Assembly: GCA_964461335.1 (NCBI GenBank)
Contig: CAYWTY010000013.1
Location: 1-32,912, forward strand
Length of the DNA: 32,912 nt
Reading direction: 5' to 3'
Source of the DNA: JAKJBL01 sp964461335
Lineage (GTDB): Bacteria > Bacillota > Clostridia > Christensenellales > CAG-138
The position numbers were made by a program, and so were the translations under genes. This document shows positions 23,046 to 30,323 of the stretch, piece after piece. A model generated the notes under the pieces. It saw only the letters and a program-made list of their open reading frames with translations, made no database searches and was not told the origin of the DNA. Each line of letters begins with the position of its first letter. Position 1 is the first letter of the stretch.

Positions 23046-24788
23046 TTAAAATACCCTAAACCCTGCAACGAAATGGCGCGACCAGTAAGCTGAAGATTGA
23101 ATGCTGCTTGTAATGCGCACCTTGCCTTGGCCTGAGGATGCATCAATCATCTGCCCGCCGCCAAGATAAATGCCCACATGCCCCTTAAAGCTTACTATAT
23201 CGCCTGATTGCAAACTGCTCATGTTAGAGATTCGCTGATATTTAGTAGTCTTTTGCCATGAGGCGGATGTCATATAGCCCTGCGACACTCCTGCCTGGTT
23301 TAAACACCAATATACAAAACCTGAACAGTCAAACGAACTTGGCCCTTTCGCACCGCGTACATAGCGGCTGCCGAGTTTTGAGCGTGCAATATCGAGGAAG
23401 GCTTCTACGCTTACAACTTTGCCAGAAGGACGGCTCGGCGTTTCTACCTGAGGCTGCCCCTCTGCAGGCGGTCTGCTCGAAGAAGAGCCGCCTGATGTGC
23501 TTGAGCCTGATGTGCTCCCAGCTTTCTTTGCATCATCTGATGTAAGCAGGCTCATTGTCCGCTTGCCGACTTTACCATCAACACTAAGGCTGTTTCGCTC
23601 TTGGAACGCGCGCACAGCGCCTTCTGTATTTGAGCCGTAGTATCCGTCTACGGATTTTAAGTAGTTGAGCTCCTTAAGGCGTTTTTGCACATTTTCAACA
23701 TCTGTTCCCTTCATGCCAATCATAAGCGCATTAGCTTGCGCATTAGATGAAAGGAGGTTTTCTATTGTTTGAGGGCCGAGATACCCGTCAGCAATCAACC
23801 CGCTGCGCTCTTGGAAACGCTTGACTGCAGCTTCGGTGTCGTTCCCATATTTGCCGTCCGCTTCAGTAGTGAGATACCCGAGCTTCTTGAGCCTGTTTTG
23901 ATAGCTAAGGATTTTTTCGTTTACTTCGCCGCGCTCAAAATAGTTTGCTTTTGCATCATCGCTGTAAAGCATTTCGCGCGTCTTTTCGCCTACTGTGCCA
24001 TCCATGCTCAAACCGTTTCGTTCCTGGAACTTCTTAACTGCAGCTTCTGTTTCAGTGCCAAAGTATTCTGTAGCTTTATCAAGGTACCCGAGCTCACGCA
24101 GCCTTATTTGGAGCTCTTTTACATCAGTACCTTCTACGCCTATTGAAACTGAATATTTAGTAGCTTCTGAAGAAATGAGCATGGAATAGGTTTCCATGCC
24201 TACGCAGCCATCCATTGGGAGCCCATGTTTGCGCTGGAACAGTTTAATTGATGACTTTGTTATCGGCCCAAAGTATTCCGTTGGCTCGTCATTATCCATA
24301 TAGCCAAGTTCCATCAGCTGTTCTTGAATTTCTGCAACTACAGGTGCGCTCATGCCTTCTTTAAAAATCATATTTGTGGGGTGCGGCTCAGGTGTTGGGG
24401 TTGGAGGCTCAGGCAAAGCGGGAATATTGTCGAGTGCTTGCGTACCTGAACTTAGCGTGCGGGAGCCGACATCTAAAACAAGCGCCTCTTTTGCAGGAGC
24501 CGGCTTGTGTTCATGTGTATTTTTTTTACCTGCACCTAAAAGCAAAGCTGCAGGAAGCGCAACAAGCAGCAGTATCGCTGCTGCAAGCACCCCGAGAGCG
24601 CGAGGTGAACGCCGTTTAACTTGGCGGAAAAAAGAGCTGATTAAACTATTGGCTCTCGTGGAAACTGCATGTATGCGCGCTTTCCTTGCACGCCCTGCAG
24701 AACGTCCGCAAAAAATACGCTCTGCTTTGTCAGCTGCATTGCGCTGCGCCCGAAGCGTATTTATGCGATTCCTGTACTGTAGCTTCAT
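23046..24788 (-). CDS. NlpC/P60 peptidase with four peptidoglycan-binding repeats
   Basis: 580 residues. A basic cytoplasmic segment of about 63 residues precedes one membrane helix (~64-86). An Ala/Pro/Thr-rich stretch follows, then four PG_binding_1 repeats (about 145-205, 217-280, 285-350 and 358-420), each with the LxELGYL...FGxxTExAVKxFQxRxGL pattern. A Ser/Gly linker leads to an NlpC/P60 domain (~455-580) with catalytic Cys in FDCSGFVYWCL and His in GHVGIYLGGGQMIDASSG. It should cleave peptidoglycan peptides at the outer face of the membrane. ATG with AAGGAAC upstream. The domain order matches the 427-residue paralogue at 5701-6984, but with doubled repeats. Confidence 0.94.
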   Translation of the reverse strand: MKLQYRNRINTLRAQRNAADKAERIFCGRSAGRARKARIHAVSTRANSLISSFFRQVKRRSPRALGVLAAAILLLVALPAALLLGAGKKNTHEHKPAPAKEALVLDVGSRTLSSGTQALDNIPALPEPPTPTPEPHPTNMIFKEGMSAPVVAEIQEQLMELGYMDNDEPTEYFGPITKSSIKLFQRKHGLPMDGCVGMETYSMLISSEATKYSVSIGVEGTDVKELQIRLRELGYLDKATEYFGTETEAAVKKFQERNGLSMDGTVGEKTREMLYSDDAKANYFERGEVNEKILSYQNRLKKLGYLTTEADGKYGNDTEAAVKRFQERSGLIADGYLGPQTIENLLSSNAQANALMIGMKGTDVENVQKRLKELNYLKSVDGYYGSNTEGAVRAFQERNSLSVDGKVGKRTMSLLTSDDAKKAGSTSGSSTSGGSSSSRPPAEGQPQVETPSRPSGKVVSVEAFLDIARSKLGSRYVRGAKGPSSFDCSGFVYWCLNQAGVSQGYMTSASWQKTTKYQRISNMSSLQSGDIVSFKGHVGIYLGGGQMIDASSGQGKVRITSSIQSSAYWSRHFVAGFRVF

Positions 24789-24834
24789 TAGATAACCCGT
24801 TCCTTATAGCTGCCTTGGTTTGTTATTTGTATGC

Positions 24835-24843
24835 ATTATACCA
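24835..24843 (-). promoter_or_regulatory. Extended -10 promoter of the NlpC/P60 gene
   Basis: On the minus strand TGGTATAAT gives a perfect -10 with the extended TGn element, about 45 bp before the start codon. No good -35 is seen, as often with extended -10 promoters. Confidence 0.45.
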
Positions 24844-24927
24844 CTTAGGGGCAGTTTTTGCGTGAACAATTCGAGAATTCCATACATAGTGACTACATAT
24901 GCAGGCAGAACTTACTAAAAATGCAAG

Positions 24928-25305
24928 TTAGCTTTTTGCAGCAACAACCTCTATTTCTACTAATGCACCTGCAGGAAGCTTAGAAACTTGAACACAAGAG
25001 CGCGCAGGGAAACCGCCTGCAAACACTTCGCCGTAAATGGCGTTTACTGTTGCAAAATCTGAAAAGTCCTGCAGAAATACTGTTGCTTTTACAACATCAC
25101 AAAGTGTGCACCCTGCAGCCGAAAGAACCAGTTCGAGGTTTTGCAACGCTTGGCGTGTCTGCCCTTCAACTGTATCCGAGAGCTTTCCGGTTGAAGGGTC
25201 TATGCCGATTTGGCCGGATGTGAATACAAGCCCCCCTGTCTGCACAGCCTGGCTGTACGGCCCGAGCGCAGCAGGTGCGCCAGAGGCACAGATTATTTTC
25301 TTCAT
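24928..25305 (-). CDS. ridA: RidA family enamine/imine deaminase
   Basis: 125 residues, normal length. RidA (YjgF/YER057c/UK114) hydrolyses reactive 2-aminoacrylate and related enamines from amino acid metabolism. Motifs: GPYSQAVQTGGLVFTSGQIGID near residue 16-37, the T-x-Q-x-x-x-x-x-NL region QTRQALQNLELVL, and FPARSCVQVSKLPAGALVEIE with the key Arg. ATG with AAGGAG upstream. Single gene, divergent from surE. Confidence 0.93.
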   Translation of the reverse strand: MKKIICASGAPAALGPYSQAVQTGGLVFTSGQIGIDPSTGKLSDTVEGQTRQALQNLELVLSAAGCTLCDVVKATVFLQDFSDFATVNAIYGEVFAGGFPARSCVQVSKLPAGALVEIEVVAAKS

Positions 25306-25417
25306 ATATTTCTCTCCTTACCTATGTATTAAGCTTAAATCGATGCTATCATTTTGAGAACTGGCTGTCAATTAAGCAGGGATTTATGCAGGAGAGCCCA
25401 GCAAAACTTTCTTCAGG

Positions 25418-25446
25418 TTGAAAGCTAAGGTGTATGCTGATATAAT
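25418..25446 (+). promoter_or_regulatory. Promoter of the surE gene cluster
   Basis: TTGAAA (25418-25423) and TATAAT (25441-25446) with an exact 17-bp spacer, about 50 bp before the surE start codon. Confidence 0.8.
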
Positions 25447-25494
25447 AATTGCAATATGTCTTGCATGTATTGCAGCACACCCTCCGGAGGTTTC

Positions 25495-26325
25495 ATGAAT
25501 CTGCTTTTAAGCAATGATGACGGTATTTATGCCGCAGGTATAAGAACGCTCGCCCAAGAGCTAAAAAACCACTACAATATCACAATTGTGGCCCCTGATT
25601 CACAACGCAGCGGCGCCAGCCATTCTCTAACATGCATAAAACCTGTGCGCGTTAGAAAAATAACGCTTCCCGAACTGCCGGACATACCTGCCTATGCTGT
25701 TGACGGAACCCCTGCAGATTGTGTTCGCATTGGCTGTACAAGCCTTGACGTACCTGTTGATATTGTTGTTTCCGGTATAAACCACGGTGCAAATCTTGGG
25801 TCGGATGTACTCTATTCAGGCACAGTTGGCGCAGCAATGGAAGGTGCCCTTATCGGGAAACCGGCAATTGCTGTAAGCTCCTACCCCCTCCAACCTATTG
25901 ATTTTACTGCTGCCTCGCGTGCAGCTCTTTGGACTATTGACTATATGCTTAAAAACCCTCTTCCCAAAGGTATGATACTAAACCTTAATGCGCCAGAGCT
26001 TCCAATATCCGAAATCAAGGGCATACGCCTTGCAGGGCTCGCGCTTCAAAAATATGAGGAACTGCACGCACAGTTTGAAGACCCGCATGGCTCCCGCTAC
26101 TTCTGGGCACCGCTTGGGAAAATAACCGAGCCTTCAAAGAGCGACTATACTGACGAGCGCTGGGTACAGGAAGGATATATTACGCTAACCCCCATTCACT
26201 ATGATATAGCCTGCTACTCTTATATGGAAAATATGGATGTTTCGGGGTTTAACCTTTCTGAATTATATCTGCATAAGCAAGAAAATAAGAACGAACAAGG
26301 AAGTGTGCATTATGGAGCAGAATGA
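25495..26325 (+). CDS. surE: SurE 5'/3'-nucleotidase (survival protein)
   Basis: 276 residues from the ATG at 25495, which follows CCGGAGG; the frame extends 13 codons upstream without a site. SurE hydrolyses nucleoside monophosphates. The metal-binding NDDGIYAAGI is at residues 6-15, SGASHSLT near 40, and VVSGINHGANLGSDVLYSGTVGAAMEG near 90-116. Its last 14 bases overlap the start of the RpiR regulator gene, implying cotranscription. Confidence 0.95.
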   Translation: MNLLLSNDDGIYAAGIRTLAQELKNHYNITIVAPDSQRSGASHSLTCIKPVRVRKITLPELPDIPAYAVDGTPADCVRIGCTSLDVPVDIVVSGINHGANLGSDVLYSGTVGAAMEGALIGKPAIAVSSYPLQPIDFTAASRAALWTIDYMLKNPLPKGMILNLNAPELPISEIKGIRLAGLALQKYEELHAQFEDPHGSRYFWAPLGKITEPSKSDYTDERWVQEGYITLTPIHYDIACYSYMENMDVSGFNLSELYLHKQENKNEQGSVHYGAE

Positions 26326-27178
26326 TTTGCTGCTTCGGCTTCAGCAGCGGTTTCCTTCACTTAGCAAGGGGCAAAAGCAAATCGCATCATATATAATCGA
26401 AAATTATGATAGAGCAGCTTTTGTAACTGCCGCAAAAATGGGGCGCTCAGTAGGCGTTAGTGAATCTACTGTTGTGCGGTTTGCCTATACTATGGGCTAC
26501 GACGGTTACCCAGCACTCCAGCGTGCTCTTCAGGAGATGATTAGAACAAAGCTTACTGCAATGCAGCGTATTCAGCTGACATCCGAGTTAGATCAATCAG
26601 ATGTGCTTAAGAGCGTGCTTAAAGCAGATATGCATAATATCCGCACAACAATAGAGACTATCAGCAACAAGGCTTTTAACGGAGCAATGGATGCGCTTTT
26701 AAATGGAGAAAACATTTATATTGTAGGGTTAAGGAGCGCGTTTCCAATTGCCCAGTTTCTTGCTTATAACTTAAATTTTATATGCACAGGTGTCATCCTG
26801 ATAAACGGCGCATTTAGCGATGCCTGCGAACAAATGGCGCGAATAAATGAAAGTGACGTATGTATAGCAATCAGCTACCCGCGGTATTCCACTCGCACAG
26901 TGGATGCGCTCCAATACGCTAAAGACCGCGGCGCAACCACAATTGCACTTACAGATAGTGAAACATCGCCGCTTGCACAATATGCGGATTTTGCACTCAC
27001 TGCAAGAAGCGACATGGCTTCGTTTGCAGACTCGCTTGTTGCACCTCTTTCGCTTATAAATGCAATTATTGTTTCGGCAGGGCTTGCGCGCAAGGACCAA
27101 CTGATGGAGCATTTTTCAAAGCTCGAACGGATTTGGAACGTTAATCAGGTTTATGTAAGCAAACAGAAAGCCAAATAG
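26312..27178 (+). CDS. RpiR/MurR-family transcriptional regulator
   Basis: 288 residues from the ATG at 26312; a longer frame from 26237 lies entirely inside surE. The N-terminal HTH_6 domain (about 1-77) has ASYIIENYDRAAFVTAAKMG and VSESTVVRFAYTMGYDGY. The SIS sugar-phosphate-binding domain (about 110-260) has NIYIVGLRSAF, VCIAISYPRYSTRTVDALQY and TIALTDSETSPLAQYAD. RpiR proteins sense phosphosugars and control sugar or amino sugar genes. No obvious sugar operon adjoins, so the target is unknown. It is translationally tied to surE and followed 7 bp later by a phosphatase gene. Confidence 0.92.
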   Translation: MEQNDLLLRLQQRFPSLSKGQKQIASYIIENYDRAAFVTAAKMGRSVGVSESTVVRFAYTMGYDGYPALQRALQEMIRTKLTAMQRIQLTSELDQSDVLKSVLKADMHNIRTTIETISNKAFNGAMDALLNGENIYIVGLRSAFPIAQFLAYNLNFICTGVILINGAFSDACEQMARINESDVCIAISYPRYSTRTVDALQYAKDRGATTIALTDSETSPLAQYADFALTARSDMASFADSLVAPLSLINAIIVSAGLARKDQLMEHFSKLERIWNVNQVYVSKQKAK

Positions 27179-27185
27179 GCAGTTT

Positions 27186-27821
27186 ATGAAACTAATTCTT
27201 GTCCGCCATGGGCAAACAGCTTGGAATACACAAATGAGGACTCAGGGGCGCACAGACATTCTGTTAGATGAGATTGGGCGCACCCAGTCTCAAAAACTCT
27301 CTGAGCGCGTAAGCGCATTGCAGCTTAAGGCAGTATACAGCAGCCCACTTTCACGGGCAAAAGAAACCGCAAAAATGATAGCCGACCCTCATGGGCTCGA
27401 TATAATATGCCACGAACTCTTAATGGAACGGGATTTTGGCTCATGGGAGGGTACACCCTTCAAAACTCTTATTGAGAAGTACCCGAGTGAAATCAGAAGC
27501 TGGGAAAAGGACCCCTTCTCGTATACCCCGCCTGATGCTGAGCCTCTTTCTGAAGTTTTTTCAAGATGTATCGCTTTTTTAGACGAACTGTTTAAAACAT
27601 ATACTAAAGAAGATACAGTGCTTGCAGTAGGGCATTCCATACCTCTTAGGCTGATGATTGCGCATTCAATAGGCCTTTCACCATGCAAACTGCACAGCCT
27701 GAGGCTTGATAATGCTGCTTATACTGAGATTAGGTTAAGAGAAAAATATAACATACTTACCGTATTTAACGATACCGGGCATCTTCATGAGGGTTTTGGC
27801 AAAACAAAGGTTGCAGAATGA
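27186..27821 (+). CDS. Histidine phosphatase family protein (phosphoglycerate mutase-like)
   Basis: 211 residues. The branch-1 histidine phosphatase motif LVRHGQTAWN is at residues 5-14, with the catalytic His. ERDFGSWEG near 82 holds the acidic proton donor region, and AVGHSIPLRLMIAH near 147-160 the second His. The family includes cofactor-dependent phosphoglycerate mutase, alpha-ribazole phosphatase and broad phosphatases; the length and motifs fit a GpmB/CobC-like phosphatase rather than true glycolytic mutase. Weak ribosome binding site. The last four bases overlap the next gene (ATGA). Confidence 0.88.
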   Translation: MKLILVRHGQTAWNTQMRTQGRTDILLDEIGRTQSQKLSERVSALQLKAVYSSPLSRAKETAKMIADPHGLDIICHELLMERDFGSWEGTPFKTLIEKYPSEIRSWEKDPFSYTPPDAEPLSEVFSRCIAFLDELFKTYTKEDTVLAVGHSIPLRLMIAHSIGLSPCKLHSLRLDNAAYTEIRLREKYNILTVFNDTGHLHEGFGKTKVAE

Positions 27822-29035
27822 ATGTTTTAATAATAGGCGGCGGGCCTTCCGGAATGTATGCGGGTATAACTGCAGCAAAGGCAGGCCATAAAGTAACCCT
27901 GCTCGAAAAAAACGAAAAACTCGGCAAAAAGCTTTACCTCACAGGTAAAGGCAGGTGCAATTTCACTAACTCAGGCGGGCGAGATGCCTTTTTTTCAAAT
28001 GTAATGCGAAACCCGCGCTTTCTTTACAGCGCCTGGAGCGTATGCAGCTGTGAAAGCATAATAAACGAGATGCATGAGCTCGGCGTTATTACAAAAACAG
28101 AACGCGGCGGCCGCGTATTCCCAAAAAGCGATAAATCAAGCGATATCATCCGCGCGCTGCAAAGGAGCCTTGAGCAATTAAATGTTGAACTTCACCTTAA
28201 CACAAAGGCGGATGGCATAACCACAGAAGCAAAACGCGTTACAGGCGTACTTTCTAAAGGCCGCTTGTTCAATGCAGACGCAGTTGTGCTTTGCACAGGC
28301 GGTGCAAGCTATACCTCAACAGGCTCAACAGGCGACGGGTATAAATTCGCAAAACAGCTCGGCCACACAATAATTACGCCAAGACCCTCGCTTGTTCCAC
28401 TCGAAACAAGCGAAAACTGGCCTAATGCTCTTGCAGGGCTAACACTTAAAAATGTGGTTTTAAGCGCATATGAGTCAAACAAGCTTGTTTATAAAGAACT
28501 CGGCGAAATGCTCTTTACCCATTTCGGGGTATCAGGCCCGCTTGTGCTTTCTGCAAGCGCAAAGCTAAGCGGAAGTGCTATGAATGCTAAGCTAAGCATA
28601 GACCTTAAACCCGGCCTTACAAAAGAGCAACTAAACATTAGGCTGCTTCGCGATTTAGGCGAGGCAAAGCAAAAGACGCTTGAAAATGTATTTTCAGGCC
28701 TGCTGCCCAAAAAACTGCTGCTGCAAGTGTTCGAACTTGCAAACCTAAGCCCCAAGCTCAATGCTTCGGAATTTACGGTAAAAGAGCGACTGGCGCTTGT
28801 GCAAAATCTTAAAGACCTGCAGCTAAACATACGCTGTACCAGGCCGCTAGATGAAGCTATAATTACTGCAGGCGGTATTTCCGTAAAGGAAGTGAACCCA
28901 TCGACATTGGAGTCAAAACTTGTTCACGGCTTGTATTTTGCAGGCGAGGTGCTTGATGTTGACGCACTAACAGGCGGATATAATCTGCAAATAGCTTGGT
29001 CAACAGGCAAACTCGCAGGAATGCTTAAAGGATAA
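27818..29035 (+). CDS. BaiN/YhiN (HI0933) family FAD-dependent oxidoreductase
   Basis: 405 residues. The FAD-binding motif IIGGGPSGMYAGITAAKAG is at residues 4-22, with GRCNFTNSG near 46-54, a family hallmark. GGASYTSTGSTGDGYKFA is near 165-182, and the C-terminal FAD contact AGEVLDVDALTGGYNLQIAWSTG near 375-397. The family is abundant in gut Firmicutes; one member, BaiN, acts on bile acid intermediates, but most have no proven substrate and nothing here suggests a bile acid cluster. Starts within the end of the phosphatase gene and lies 16 bp before cmk. Confidence 0.92.
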   Translation: MNVLIIGGGPSGMYAGITAAKAGHKVTLLEKNEKLGKKLYLTGKGRCNFTNSGGRDAFFSNVMRNPRFLYSAWSVCSCESIINEMHELGVITKTERGGRVFPKSDKSSDIIRALQRSLEQLNVELHLNTKADGITTEAKRVTGVLSKGRLFNADAVVLCTGGASYTSTGSTGDGYKFAKQLGHTIITPRPSLVPLETSENWPNALAGLTLKNVVLSAYESNKLVYKELGEMLFTHFGVSGPLVLSASAKLSGSAMNAKLSIDLKPGLTKEQLNIRLLRDLGEAKQKTLENVFSGLLPKKLLLQVFELANLSPKLNASEFTVKERLALVQNLKDLQLNIRCTRPLDEAIITAGGISVKEVNPSTLESKLVHGLYFAGEVLDVDALTGGYNLQIAWSTGKLAGMLKG

Positions 29036-29051
29036 AGGCAAAGGGGGCATT

Positions 29052-29729
29052 ATGCATATACATATCGGTCTTGACGGCCCTGCAGGAGCAGGCAAAAGCA
29101 CTATTGCAAAAGCAGTTGCAAAAGAGCTCAATATCCCGTATTTAGACACAGGCGCAATGTACCGTACACTCGCGCTTTTTGCACTTGAACATGGAGTAGA
29201 CCCAAATGATGCTGATAATGTAAGCCTGCTTCTTCCTGATGCGGATATTCATGTTAAATACAACGATGGCAGCCAGCACATGCTCCTAAATGGTAAGGAT
29301 GTTACTGACCTTCTCCGCACCCAAGCATTAAGCAAGGGCGCTTCAGATATTGGTGTTCATGCAGAGGTTCGAGAGAAACTTGTTAAGCTGCAGCAGCACA
29401 TTGCAGGTGATGGCTCAATAGTAATGGACGGCAGGGATATTTGCACTGTTGTTATGCCAAATGCAGAACATAAGTTTTTTATTACAGCTTCTGCACGTGT
29501 GCGCGCAGAGCGCCGCCTTAAAGAGCTTAAAAAGAAAAATCAGCCAATGATATCGCTCGATGAAATGGAAAAAGCCATTTTGGAGCGCGATTACCTTGAT
29601 TCTACGCGCGAATGCGGCCCGTTAAAAAAGGCTGATAGCGCAATTTTAATTGATACAACCGATAAAAGCATAAAAGAGAGTGTAGACGCAGTGCTTAATG
29701 CCATACGCTCAAAATACCGGGGTGGATGA
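29052..29729 (+). CDS. cmk: Cytidylate kinase
   Basis: Phosphorylates CMP and dCMP with ATP. 225 residues. P-loop GPAGAGKSTIAKAVA at residues 9-23, LDTGAMYRT near 35, DGRDICTVVMPNAEHKFF near 130, and RDYLDSTRECGPLKKADSA near 180-198. AGGGGG precedes the ATG. It abuts plsC with no gap, in the conserved Clostridia order cmk-plsC-ispH/rpsA. Confidence 0.97.
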   Translation: MHIHIGLDGPAGAGKSTIAKAVAKELNIPYLDTGAMYRTLALFALEHGVDPNDADNVSLLLPDADIHVKYNDGSQHMLLNGKDVTDLLRTQALSKGASDIGVHAEVREKLVKLQQHIAGDGSIVMDGRDICTVVMPNAEHKFFITASARVRAERRLKELKKKNQPMISLDEMEKAILERDYLDSTRECGPLKKADSAILIDTTDKSIKESVDAVLNAIRSKYRGG

Positions 29730-30323
29730 ATGCTTTATATTCTGATTAAATACCTGCTGCTGCCAATTCTGGGCTTGATTATGCGGCCAATCGTAATCGG
29801 CAAAGAAAACCTGTTTATTAAAGGGAAAGCAATCTTTGTATGCAACCATATTTCGATGCTGGACCCTGTAGTGATGGCTATGGTCTCGCCGCGCTTTATT
29901 CACTTTATGGCAAAAGCCGAACTTTTTAAGGGCTGGCTCGGAAATCTTTTTTTTAGGGCTCTTTTTGCATTCCCAGTCAGCAGGAAGCATTCTGATTTGG
30001 GGTCAGTAAGGAGCGCAATGCAGGTGCTTGATAAAGGAAAAGTATTTGGAATTTTCCCTGAAGGAAAGCGCACAATAACTGATGACCTTGATGATTTGGA
30101 AAAAGGCGCCGCCTTTTTGGCTATACGCTCAGGCGCCCCTGTTGTGCCAATGTATATTAGACGAGATAGTTTTATTAAATGCCGCTTGATAATGGCAGTG
30201 GGCAGCCCGATTTTAGTAGGCGACATTATTGCCTCAACGCCTAAATCCAAGCTTATAGATGTAGTTACGGATGAAATCAGCGATGCGATACGCGCACTCC
30301 AAACTAAAGTGGAGGCACGCTGA
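29730..30323 (+). CDS. plsC: 1-acyl-sn-glycerol-3-phosphate acyltransferase
   Basis: 197 residues. Adds the second acyl chain in phosphatidic acid synthesis at the membrane. An N-terminal hydrophobic segment precedes the catalytic NHISMLDP motif near residue 36 (H-x4-D), then FPVSRKHSD, FPEGKRTITDD near 110 (EGxR motif) and GAPVVPMYI. The start codon follows the cmk stop directly and the stop overlaps the ispH-rpsA start by one base (TGATGA), so the three genes are translationally coupled. Confidence 0.94.
   Translation: MLYILIKYLLLPILGLIMRPIVIGKENLFIKGKAIFVCNHISMLDPVVMAMVSPRFIHFMAKAELFKGWLGNLFFRALFAFPVSRKHSDLGSVRSAMQVLDKGKVFGIFPEGKRTITDDLDDLEKGAAFLAIRSGAPVVPMYIRRDSFIKCRLIMAVGSPILVGDIIASTPKSKLIDVVTDEISDAIRALQTKVEAR

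Noticed and set aside
27818..29035. Bile acid 7-dehydroxylation gene baiN
   Set aside because: The family is large and mostly uncharacterised; no other bai genes are present.
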